Source: Methylobacteriaceae bacterium | GTDB taxonomy: Bacteria > Pseudomonadota > Alphaproteobacteria > Rhizobiales > Beijerinckiaceae | Length of the DNA stretch: 12,122 bases | Reading direction: 5' to 3' | Assembly (NCBI GenBank): GCA_031272615.1 | Contig: JAISTL010000117.1 | Location: 1 to 12,122 of the forward strand | Notes under the pieces: model-generated | Databases searched by the model: none | Seen by the model: only the letters and a program-made list of their open reading frames with translations | What the model was told of the DNA's origin: nothing | In this document: positions 6,575-12,122 of the stretch, piece after piece | How positions within the stretch are numbered: the first letter of the stretch is position 1 | Layout: each line of letters opens with the position of its first letter | Made by a program: the position numbers and the translations under genes

Positions 6575-7203
6575 AGCATATCCTGACGGAGTATAAATAG
6601 TGATGCTTCAAGAGTCGTCCTGACGGTTCCGGCACAAGAAACGATGTCATTGCACTACACCTTCACAGCGTAATACCGTTGGCTTATTCAGGCGGGATAA
6701 AGGGGAGCGTGTGTTCCGCATCCAGGGGGGCATTATCGGTTGCTGATGTCGCCCCCTGCACTCTTTCGTCCTCTTGCGTCGGCGGACACTATCACATTTG
6801 CTGACGGACACAACTTTTTTTTCATGCCGTTAACAATGTTCCCATCAGGGTGCGGCACGTACAAGGCCCGACAACAGGAACGACACAAAGCCTCGGGAAG
6901 GAATTGACCGGCGGCGGATGCCGCGGGCAAACGCGGCGGGGAGCCGTTCCGGCCGGCGATTCTCCTGAAAAGATTCAAAGAGGTCAACATATTGGGAGAT
7001 TCACACGGCGTGACGGAGAGGCTCATGTCCCGGAAAACGGCACGGAGTCGGGCTGCGGCGTAATGTTCGACGGCGGTGGTGAAGAACGATGCCGGTGATG
7101 CTGTCAGCGCTTGCGCAGCCCGGGGTAAACCGCTAAATCGGAGGGAGTGCCCGATAAAACCGCGGCCGGGTGGCGCCGCGCAACAGAAAAAGGAGCGGGT
7201 GCC
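6575..7203. other. divergent intergenic region upstream of mmdA and of the exported protein gene
   Basis: I find no convincing gene in these 629 bases. The reading frames present have no ribosome binding site and no protein-like pattern. Next to mmdA, the 9-mer tcctgacgg occurs twice (6581-6589 and 6618-6626, 37 nt apart); the proximal copy contains the mmdA Shine-Dalgarno. A stem-loop (caggggg at 6723-6729 with ccccctg at 6752-6758) lies about 150 nt upstream of mmdA. An AT-rich patch with a run of eight T lies near 6815-6823. I could not identify a convincing -35/-10 pair for either gene. I looked for a cobalamin riboswitch, which would suit methylmalonyl-CoA metabolism, and did not see its conserved box. 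Confidence 0.4.
6723..6758. repeat. stem-loop upstream of mmdA
   Basis: The arms caggggg (6723-6729) and ccccctg (6752-6758) pair perfectly over 7 bp. Inside, cat and atg (6731-6733 and 6746-6748) could add three pairs. No T-run follows on either strand, so it is not an intrinsic terminator. It lies between divergent genes and could be an operator or leader structure; nothing more can be said. Confidence 0.35.
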
Positions 7204-7698
7204 GTGACAAATTCTCCGTTATATGGAATTCTCCTGCCGGTATGCGCCGCGGCGGCGGTGCTCAGCAGTGCCGGAAGCGCCGATGCCAAACAGTTCAAGA
7301 ACGCCCGGTATGATTTTGTCGTCAACGTACCCGATAATTTCATGGCGTTGCCGGAACCGGCCAACGGCGACGGGCGGGCCTTCGTCCTCATGGCGAATGA
7401 AGATGTTTCCTTGCGGTTTTACGCCCGCCTCAAGCAGGGCGAGGACAGTATCGCCCGGGTGTGCGAGGCCGAGATCCCCGACGGCGCCGACAACAGCGAC
7501 ATGACGCTGAACCGGCGGGACTGCTATATATATTATGACTATGAGGGCCTGCACACCGAGCTGTTCGTCTTTCTCGTCCGCGGCGCGTTCTATTTCGGAA
7601 TCAGCACCGTGCCGGTGAGCCAGCAGCAGAGCTATCAGGATGTCTTCCACAAGGTGTTCGTCTCGTGGAAAATCCACGGCAATCCAACGGTGTATTAG
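7204..7698 (+). CDS. small exported protein of unknown function
   Basis: The start is the GTG at 7204 because AGGAG lies 8 nt upstream. A GTG at 7147 is less likely: GAGGGA abuts it directly, and the extra 19 residues would spoil the signal peptide. The product has 164 residues. Residues 1-28 form a Sec-type signal peptide with probable cleavage after ADA (26-28). Cys14 lies in the hydrophobic core but does not make a lipobox. The mature part begins with KQFKNARYDFVVNVPDNF, which resembles the opening of PsbP/DcrB-like folds ('Y.F.V..P..F'), a loose resemblance only. It carries two cysteines, Cys87 and Cys107, that could form a disulfide in the periplasm, an aromatic run CYIYYDY (107-113), and an amphipathic C-terminus. 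I do not recognise a family. It shares strand with the GST-like gene 110 nt downstream and has no terminator after it, so the two may be co-transcribed. Confidence 0.8.
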   Translation: MTNSPLYGILLPVCAAAAVLSSAGSADAKQFKNARYDFVVNVPDNFMALPEPANGDGRAFVLMANEDVSLRFYARLKQGEDSIARVCEAEIPDGADNSDMTLNRRDCYIYYDYEGLHTELFVFLVRGAFYFGISTVPVSQQQSYQDVFHKVFVSWKIHGNPTVY

Positions 7699-7769
7699 GG
7701 TAACGGAGGTTTCACCCGCAAACGCATTTCCCTTTTCATTCGTTCCGGCGGCGTGCTATGAGCCGGTTC

Positions 7770-7787
7770 CCGGCGTTTGCGCGCCGG
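7770..7787 (+). other. stem-loop in the leader of the GST-like gene
   Basis: A perfect 6-bp stem, ccggcg (7770-7775) with cgccgg (7782-7787) around tttgcg, ends about 10 nt before the AGGA ribosome binding site of the next gene. It could modulate its translation. This is position-based inference. Confidence 0.25.
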
Positions 7788-7808
7788 CGCAACAACAGGA
7801 AATATCGT

Positions 7809-8492
7809 ATGCCCATTCTTCATATTGCCAATAAAAACTACTCCTCATGGTCCCTGCGTCCGTGGATTTTGTTGAAGTATTTCAATGTGCCGTTCACCGA
7901 AAACCGGATCATTCTCGATGCCGCGGACAGCAAAGCCAAACTCCGCGCCATTTCGCCCACCGCGCGGGTACCGGTGCTGGAAGACGGCGATGTCCGGGTA
8001 TGGGAGAGCCTGGCAATCATGGAATATGCGGCGGATGCCCTGGCGATTCCCGTCTGGCCCGCGGATCGCGCTGCCCGCGCTGCTGCCCGCTCGCTGGCGG
8101 CGGAGATGCACGCCGGGTTCATGGGTATGCGCTCCGCCATGCCGATGAATCTCAGCAAGAAGTTCGCCGGTTTCGACCCGGGCGAGCGGGCCCGCGCCGA
8201 TATCGCGCGTCTCTCGACTCTGGTCGACTCCACCCGCCGCCGTTTCGGTGAGGACGGGCCGTTTCTGTTCGGCGCCTTTTCCGCCGCGGACGCCATGTAT
8301 CTGCCGCTCATGACCCGGCTGGAAACCTATTCCGTGCCGCTTGACGGGGCGCTTGCGGCTTATTCCGAGGCGATGCTCTCGCTTCCCGCCTATCGGGAAT
8401 GGCTTTCCGACGCCTGGAACGAACCATGGCTGCTGGCGGACGACGAAATCGACGCTGAGCCGATTCAAGTGTTCGGCGTCGCCAAGACGTGA
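7809..8492 (+). CDS. glutathione S-transferase family protein
   Basis: The start is the ATG at 7809, with AGGA 8 nt upstream; upstream in-frame starts add a non-conserved arginine-rich tail. The product has 227 residues, normal for the family. Residues 1-80 are a thioredoxin-fold GST domain. NYSSWSLRPW (10-19) supplies the likely catalytic serine (Ser12 or Ser13). RVPVL (53-57) has the cis-proline Pro55, and WESLAIMEY (65-73) holds the Glu66-Ser67 pair that contacts the gamma-glutamyl part of glutathione. Residues 90-215 form the all-helical C-terminal domain. The protein is cytosolic. The family joins glutathione to electrophiles or acts on glutathione adducts; the substrate is not evident. 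It converges on the histidine kinase gene, with 45 nt between stop codons. Confidence 0.92.
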   Translation: MPILHIANKNYSSWSLRPWILLKYFNVPFTENRIILDAADSKAKLRAISPTARVPVLEDGDVRVWESLAIMEYAADALAIPVWPADRAARAAARSLAAEMHAGFMGMRSAMPMNLSKKFAGFDPGERARADIARLSTLVDSTRRRFGEDGPFLFGAFSAADAMYLPLMTRLETYSVPLDGALAAYSEAMLSLPAYREWLSDAWNEPWLLADDEIDAEPIQVFGVAKT

Positions 8493-8514
8493 AATACGAA
8501 CGTCTCCGTCACAA

Positions 8515-8536
8515 GGGTGGCCATACGGGGCCGCCC
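8515..8536. terminator. stem-loop between convergent genes, possible bidirectional terminator
   Basis: Arms gggtggcc (8515-8522) and ggccgccc (8529-8536) form an 8-bp stem with one G-T pair and a 6-nt loop, in the 45-nt gap between the GST-like gene and the kinase stop codon. A second 6-bp inverted repeat, agacgt/acgtct (8485-8490 and 8500-8505), overlaps the GST stop codon. Neither has a T-run, so intrinsic termination is uncertain. Confidence 0.4.
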
Positions 8537-8537
8537 G

Positions 8538-10760
8538 TCACTCCGTCAGCACCCGGTTTTGGGGGAAAATCACTTCCACCAATGTGCCCTGGCCGGGACG
8601 GGAGGTGATATGCAGCAAGCCGCGGTGGGCCTCCACCAGCGCCTTGGTGACCGTCAGGCCGAGGCCACTGCCGGGTTTGGTGCGGCGGTTGTTGAGGCGG
8701 CGGAACGGCTCCAGTGCCGAACGGATGCCCTCTTCGTCCATGCCGACGCCGGTGTCGCGAATGCGCAGCGCCGCCTCGCCGAGTTCGGTGAGGCTGGTGG
8801 AGACGATGATCTGTCCGCCGGCATCGGTGTATTTGATGGCGTTGGAGAGCAGGTTCAACACAATCCGCTGCAGCGCGCGCTCATCGGCGACGACAGTCGG
8901 GCTGTTTTCGGCGAAGCTGGTGCGCAGAATGAGGTGCGCCTTGTCGGCGTCGGGGGTGGAGAGGGTGATGCAGCGTGCCATCAGCTCGTTCAGGGAGGTG
9001 GGGGAGAAGGTGAATTCCATCTTGCCGGCTTCAATCCGCGCCAGATCGAGCAGGTCGTTGATCAATCCGAGCACGTGGGCGCCGGAGTCCTTGATATCGG
9101 TGAGATATTCGCGGTAACGGGCGTTGTTGACCGGGCCGAACCGTTCGTCGAGCATCAGTTCGGTGAAACCGAGAATGGCATTGAGCGGCGTGCGCACATC
9201 ATGGCTGATTTTGGCGAGAAAATCGGATTTCATGGCGCTGGCCCGTTCCGCCTCTTCCCGGGCGGTGGTCAGTTCCCGTTCAACGCGCTTGAAGGCCGAC
9301 AAATCCCGAATCACCACGCAGAACTTGCGGGTTTCCATGTCCTGGATGGAACTCATGGTCACGAACAGCGGGATACTGCCGCCCTGTTTGACCCGTCCGG
9401 TCACCTCGCGGCCGTTCAGCAGGCTGGTGCGGCCGCCGGAAGCGAGCCCTTCGAGATAATCGAGAATGACCACGTGGCTTTCCGGCGCCAGCAGCACGGT
9501 GACGGATTCACCGGTGACCTCGCCGCGGTCATAGCCGAACAGCGCCTCGGCGGAGTTGTTGAGGGAGAGAATGTGCCCGGTGTCGTTCACCGTAACGACG
9601 CCGTCGGTGGCAGTGTCGAGAATTGCTTCCAGTTCGCGCACGCGCTGCAGCAGCCCGGCGCCTTCCTGCGGCGGCGGAGACGGACTCTCCGAAGGCGTGA
9701 ACGCAGGTGGGAGAAGCGGTTCTTGCGGAGCGGCGGAAACCTCGGGCTGGAGCGGAACCGGAACGGGTTCGTCGGCCGCCGGCAGCGGCGACGTCTGTTC
9801 ATGCTCACGCAGGCGGGCCCGGAGCGACTCGGCGATTTCCCGCAGGGTGTTGCGGTCTTCCTTGCTCAGTTGCGGCGGCGTGTCGGCGGTTTTGGCGGCG
9901 GAGGTCTTTTTTACGGGTGCGGCAACCGGCGGTGTGATTTCCGCAGGGAGTTCGGTCGGCATGTTATGCAGGCGACACAAGCCGAAGCCGGAATAACCGG
10001 TGAACGTGCCGTCAGGCGCGTACGCGGGCGTGCCGGAAAACTCGATGAGCAAAGCCTGCGGCGTCGACACGCTGCCGGTGGAACCGGTGGGCCACAGCGC
10101 CTTGACGCCCTGCCAACTCTTGAGGTTGAGGAACGCCTCCTTCAGGATGTCCCGGGAGCGCTCCAGCCAGCGGATGTCGAAATCGGCGAAGGTTTTGCCG
10201 ATGATGTCGGTGCGGGCCAAGGCCGGAATCGCGTTCCATTCCGGGGAGACGCGGGTGAACCGGCCGGCGGTGTCCATGCGCCAGAGAAAGCGGACGGTGC
10301 CGGCGGTGGATTTCCCGTTGGGCTGTTTGTCTTCCCGCTCGGGACCCGAGCGGGAAAAGCCCGCATCGGCCACGCGCTCCTTCGGAGCCGTGACCAGAAC
10401 CGGCGGCCGGCCTTCCAGGCTGACAAACCGGCAGAGACACGTCATAGGCCCGGTGAGTCCCGACGGGTCGAGGGGCAGACGCTCCTGTCGGGTCGAGTGC
10501 GGAGCCGATATCGAAAAGGATGCCGCAACGGCGGCGAGGCGTTTCGCGAGGGTGGAATCGTTCACCATGCCGGTGTCCGGGTCGGTGACGGCGGCGGCAA
10601 CTTGGGCCAGACCGGGGGAAGCGTAAAGCAGGGTGGCGCCGCGGCTGTCCCACACCAGCATGGGGACGGTGGACGAACGGCCGAAGACCGAGGCAAACAA
10701 CGGGTCCTGCAGAAGAATCTGTTCGAGAAGACGGGTATTGATGGGTACGCGAGCGGCCAT
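8538..10760 (-). CDS. PAS-domain sensor histidine kinase, PdhS/DivJ/PleC-like
   Basis: This kinase should autophosphorylate a histidine and pass the phosphate to a response regulator; its closest known relatives act on DivK/PleD in alphaproteobacterial cell-cycle control. I use the ATG at 10758-10760 (740 residues). A TTG at 10793 would add 11 residues, and neither has a clear Shine-Dalgarno. No transmembrane segment or signal peptide is visible, so it is cytosolic. A PAS-like domain lies at about 155-270. A Pro/Ala-rich linker of about 100 residues follows (about 272-370). A second, typical PAS domain (ELEAILDTATDGVVTVN, then 'NNSAEALFGYDRGEVTG') covers about 376-490, with a short coiled coil to 510. 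The dimerisation/phosphoacceptor motif is KISHDVRTPLN with His520. The ATP-binding domain has an N-box (LNLLSNAIKY, Asn640), G1 (RDTGVGM, Asp669) and G2 (GSGLGL, about 697-702). The segment from LMLDERFGPV to the C-terminus is very like PdhS as I remember it. No response regulator is adjacent, as is usual for this group. Confidence 0.9.
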   Translation of the reverse strand: MAARVPINTRLLEQILLQDPLFASVFGRSSTVPMLVWDSRGATLLYASPGLAQVAAAVTDPDTGMVNDSTLAKRLAAVAASFSISAPHSTRQERLPLDPSGLTGPMTCLCRFVSLEGRPPVLVTAPKERVADAGFSRSGPEREDKQPNGKSTAGTVRFLWRMDTAGRFTRVSPEWNAIPALARTDIIGKTFADFDIRWLERSRDILKEAFLNLKSWQGVKALWPTGSTGSVSTPQALLIEFSGTPAYAPDGTFTGYSGFGLCRLHNMPTELPAEITPPVAAPVKKTSAAKTADTPPQLSKEDRNTLREIAESLRARLREHEQTSPLPAADEPVPVPLQPEVSAAPQEPLLPPAFTPSESPSPPPQEGAGLLQRVRELEAILDTATDGVVTVNDTGHILSLNNSAEALFGYDRGEVTGESVTVLLAPESHVVILDYLEGLASGGRTSLLNGREVTGRVKQGGSIPLFVTMSSIQDMETRKFCVVIRDLSAFKRVERELTTAREEAERASAMKSDFLAKISHDVRTPLNAILGFTELMLDERFGPVNNARYREYLTDIKDSGAHVLGLINDLLDLARIEAGKMEFTFSPTSLNELMARCITLSTPDADKAHLILRTSFAENSPTVVADERALQRIVLNLLSNAIKYTDAGGQIIVSTSLTELGEAALRIRDTGVGMDEEGIRSALEPFRRLNNRRTKPGSGLGLTVTKALVEAHRGLLHITSRPGQGTLVEVIFPQNRVLTE

Positions 10761-10776
10761 GGCTGTCAAAAAGTTA

Positions 10777-10790
10777 ACGGAAATATCCGT
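10777..10790. repeat. short dyad just upstream of the kinase start
   Basis: The arms acgga (10777-10781) and tccgt (10786-10790) flank four bases, 16 nt before the chosen ATG. A gttaac hexamer overlaps it at 10773-10778. This may be an operator or a small leader hairpin. Confidence 0.3.
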
Positions 10791-10836
10791 CAAAAATACA
10801 ACGTTTTGGCCTTTTTGCCCATAAAAAAAGGGTTTT

Positions 10837-10879
10837 CGCGGGTGTTAACCTGATATCAGGGTTAACCGGCGTCCCCGCG
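10837..10879. repeat. extended palindrome with GTTAAC arms between the kinase and tRNA-His
   Basis: The core pairs gttaacc (10844-10850) with gggttaac (10859-10866) around the self-complementary tgatatca (10851-10858); a single extra base breaks perfect symmetry. Outside it, cgcggg (10837-10842) and cccgcg (10874-10879) also pair. On the minus strand a run of seven T follows eight bases after the structure, which gives it terminator-like looks, but no minus-strand gene lies upstream of it. As it sits about 80-120 nt before the kinase start, a dimeric-regulator operator is the more likely reading. The TTAA boxes are 13 nt apart, not the 7 nt of a CtrA site. Confidence 0.55.
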
Positions 10880-10918
10880 GCAACCAGAAAAAGGCGGAAA
10901 AAATAATCGAAAATGGGC

Positions 10919-10947
10919 TTGTGTTTACCGCGCTTTCGATTTAACGT
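10919..10947 (+). promoter_or_regulatory. candidate promoter of tRNA-His
   Basis: TTGTGT (10919-10924) and TAACGT (10942-10947) are spaced 17 nt apart and would start transcription about 12 nt before the tRNA. Each hexamer is only a moderate consensus match, but the spacing and position fit a tRNA promoter. Confidence 0.4.
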
Positions 10948-10965
10948 CCGCGCGCTCAAAAACGG

Positions 10966-11042
10966 GCAGCTGTAGCTCAGTTGGCTAGAGCGTCGGATTG
11001 TGGCTCCGAAGGTCAGTGGTTCGAGCCCACTCAGCTGTACCA
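10966..11042 (+). tRNA. tRNA-His (anticodon GTG), alphaproteobacterial type
   Basis: The cloverleaf folds fully. The acceptor stem is gcagctg with cagctgt, paired at seven positions with a G1:U72 wobble. The D arm is gctc..gagc. The anticodon stem is tcgga/tccga around loop ttgtggc, so the anticodon is GTG and decodes histidine. The T arm is agtgg-ttcgagc-ccact. The CCA end is encoded (11040-11042). The discriminator base is A73 (11039), not the C73 that pairs with G-1 in most bacterial tRNA-His. A G is present at -1 in the DNA but faces A73. Lack of the G-1:C73 pair together with G1:U72 is known for alphaproteobacteria, whose HisRS recognises this form. Confidence 0.96.
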
Positions 11043-11446
11043 TGCTTTCTTCTCGCTTTTCCGGAATGAAACCCGGCGGTGAAGCGCGCACTGTTGCGTC
11101 TTCCCGTTGGGCGCGCCCGGACTGCCGGATACCTGCCAAGATAGGATGAAATTCGTTACGGCCCGGCGGGCGGTGAGTCCCGTTACCGCGGAGTTGAATT
11201 AACCCTTTGTTAACGTTAATGGGTCAGAACTGTCTTAACCGTATGGCAAGCGTCGCGAAACGGCGCCAACCCGGCGGGATTAAAGCGGTTTTTTTGGCGG
11301 ATCGAAACTTTTTTCGTATTTTTTCATCCCGTTTAATATAAACTTTACCATATTCCTTCATGTTCTTCCCAAATAGCAGGCGATTCTCCAGTCAGGGAGT
11401 CGTGCGTGTGTAGTCATCAGAGTAGCTGTGTATTGGGACAAAACCA
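11043..11446 (+). other. long leader region between tRNA-His and the secreted protein gene
   Basis: These 404 bases hold no convincing gene. A clear intrinsic terminator after the tRNA is not seen. Features present are a 10-bp palindrome gggcgcgccc (11109-11118), a hairpin gcggt/accgc (11170-11174 with 11185-11189), a CtrA-type box (11199-11214), and an AT-rich stretch (about 11290-11360) with TATAAA at 11337-11342 as a possible -10 but no matching -35. Two GANTC sites (11382-11386 and 11397-11401), the CcrM methylation target in alphaproteobacteria, lie in the likely leader. Confidence 0.5.
11199..11214 (+). promoter_or_regulatory. perfect CtrA-type binding box
   Basis: The sequence TTAACCCTTTGTTAAC matches the CtrA consensus TTAA-N7-TTAAC at all nine defined positions. 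A further TTAA follows two bases later (11216-11219). It lies about 230 nt upstream of the secreted protein gene and about 155 nt downstream of tRNA-His. CtrA usually binds at or near the -35 region, so an unmarked promoter close by, or action at a distance, would be needed. The motif is seen; function is inferred. Confidence 0.5.
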
Positions 11447-12122
11447 ATGAAGTTCACGTATAAACCTATCCGTTCGCAATTGCTTAGGGGAACGACCGCA
11501 GTCGGCTTGGCGCTTCTTGCGGCGACAGTTTGCGGGTACGGTCCGGCACAGGCGGCAGACGCGGATAACATCGTGCTCACCCTGTATTCGGATAATCAGA
11601 ATCTGTGGGGGTATGGGTATATCGGCGAAGTCACGTCAAACAACGACGGGACTTGGAAGAACCTTCCGCCGACTTATCCGACGCCGGCCGATTGGTGGAA
11701 CCCCGCCAACGGGACGGGATGGGTGAACCTTCGCCCCGAAGGCGCGGCGATGCCCGGGCGTGGAGCGCTCGAGTACGGCAGCTCGGCGGGAGTTTACGTT
11801 CCGGCAAGCGGAAGCATCGGTACGGTGAACCTCACGAGTTACTGCCTCACCAAAGGAAAGGGCGCCGACGAAAGCTGCTTAGGATGGTTGAACCCGAAAG
11901 CACGTACGACCCCACCGACTTATGTGGACGAAGAGGGGCCCGACGGCATCGATGACAACGACCCCAGTATTCCTCCCGGTGATCCCAGCTTCGTGGACCT
12001 CATAGGAGATCCCAACCCCAACGGTCTGGACGACACCAACGGCCTTCCTGAGTACACCTACTATGTCGGCATCGATGTGGTGGGCCCCACAACGGACCTG
12101 ACCATCGAACAGTTGAGCGCTA
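11447..12122 (+). CDS. exported protein with acidic calcium-binding-like repeats, partial
   Basis: The frame is open from the ATG at 11447 to the right edge, giving 225 residues. An in-frame stop lies a few codons upstream, so this is the only good start; the ribosome binding site is weak (GGGA, 8 nt away). Residues 1-36 form a Sec signal peptide, cleaved after AQA. Cys29 does not make a lipobox. Residues 40-160 are rich in Gly, Asn, Trp and Tyr with few charges, a composition typical of extracellular beta-rich proteins, and hold two cysteines (133 and 144) that could pair. From about 161 to 199 come DEEGPDGIDDNDPS and DPNPNGLDDTNG. These repeat the acidic D-x-x-x-x-[DN]-G-[IL]-D-D pattern seen in thrombospondin type-3-like calcium-binding repeats of surface proteins. 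I do not recognise the family. Surface-layer, adhesin or secreted enzyme are all open, and the missing C-terminus would decide. Confidence 0.88.
   Translation, partial: MKFTYKPIRSQLLRGTTAVGLALLAATVCGYGPAQAADADNIVLTLYSDNQNLWGYGYIGEVTSNNDGTWKNLPPTYPTPADWWNPANGTGWVNLRPEGAAMPGRGALEYGSSAGVYVPASGSIGTVNLTSYCLTKGKGADESCLGWLNPKARTTPPTYVDEEGPDGIDDNDPSIPPGDPSFVDLIGDPNPNGLDDTNGLPEYTYYVGIDVVGPTTDLTIEQLSA

Noticed and set aside
5435..6586. Long plus-strand frame (383 codons) opposite mmdA
   Set aside because: It is a shadow of the carboxyltransferase gene; no ribosome binding site or family pattern.
6575..6850. Possible cobalamin riboswitch upstream of mmdA
   Set aside because: The idea suits methylmalonyl-CoA metabolism, but I could not find the conserved B12-box or the expected long-range pairing on the minus strand.
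6733..7026. Minus-strand frame of 97 codons upstream of mmdA
   Set aside because: No good ribosome binding site, irregular composition, and it crosses the 6723-6758 stem-loop.
8517..10853. Very long plus-strand frame (778 codons) opposite the histidine kinase
   Set aside because: It mirrors the codon pattern of the kinase in a GC-rich gene, has low-complexity composition (many G, R, H, E) and no domain. The kinase on the other strand has full motifs.
10844..10866. The GTTAAC palindrome as a CtrA site
   Set aside because: Its TTAA half-sites are 13 nt apart instead of 7, so it does not match the CtrA consensus.
10774..11139. Minus-strand reading frame of 121 codons covering the tRNA
   Set aside because: It reads through the antisense strand of tRNA-His, giving the familiar spurious string LSGLEPLTFGATIRR. 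This is a known artefact of tRNA loci, and no ribosome binding site is seen.

Overview
The window looks like chromosomal DNA of an alphaproteobacterium with a GC-rich genome. Three things point there: (1) a tRNA-His with G1:U72 and discriminator A73 in place of the usual G-1:C73 pair, a trait known from alphaproteobacteria; (2) a soluble PAS histidine kinase whose catalytic core closely resembles the alphaproteobacterial PdhS/DivJ/PleC cell-cycle kinases; (3) a perfect CtrA-type box (TTAA-N7-TTAAC). The lineage is an inference. No 16S or other decisive marker is present.

Layout. Positions 1-1202 (minus) hold the N-terminal 400 residues of a Tat-exported peptide/nickel-type ABC transporter binding protein, cut by the window edge, with a candidate promoter at 1311-1337. 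Positions 1203-1814 have no convincing gene but carry a cluster of GC-rich inverted repeats. Positions 1815-2453 (minus) encode a small left-handed beta-helix (hexapeptide repeat) protein with its own candidate promoter. Positions 2624-6574 (minus) hold the clearest system in the window: a complete four-gene operon mmdA-mmdD-mmdC-mmdB for a sodium-pumping, biotin-dependent methylmalonyl-CoA decarboxylase, ending in a textbook Rho-independent terminator. MmdA moves the carboxyl group from methylmalonyl-CoA to biotin on MmdC, MmdB decarboxylates carboxybiotin and exports Na+, and MmdD anchors and assembles the complex. This gives propionyl-CoA and a sodium gradient, as in succinate/propionate fermentation.

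Positions 6575-7203 separate this operon from two plus-strand genes: a small exported protein of unknown function (7204-7698) and a glutathione S-transferase-like protein (7809-8492). The GST gene converges on the large PAS histidine kinase (8538-10760, minus), with a stem-loop between them. A strong palindrome with GTTAAC arms lies upstream of the kinase, followed by tRNA-His (10966-11042, plus). A long leader with the CtrA-type box precedes an exported protein with acidic, calcium-binding-like repeats (11447 onward, plus), cut by the right edge.

I see no CRISPR array, insertion sequence, phage gene or toxin-antitoxin pair, and no clearly undescribed system. The items most worth following are the sodium-pump operon in an alphaproteobacterial setting, the unfamiliar secreted protein with a CtrA-type box in its upstream region, and several unexplained inverted repeats.
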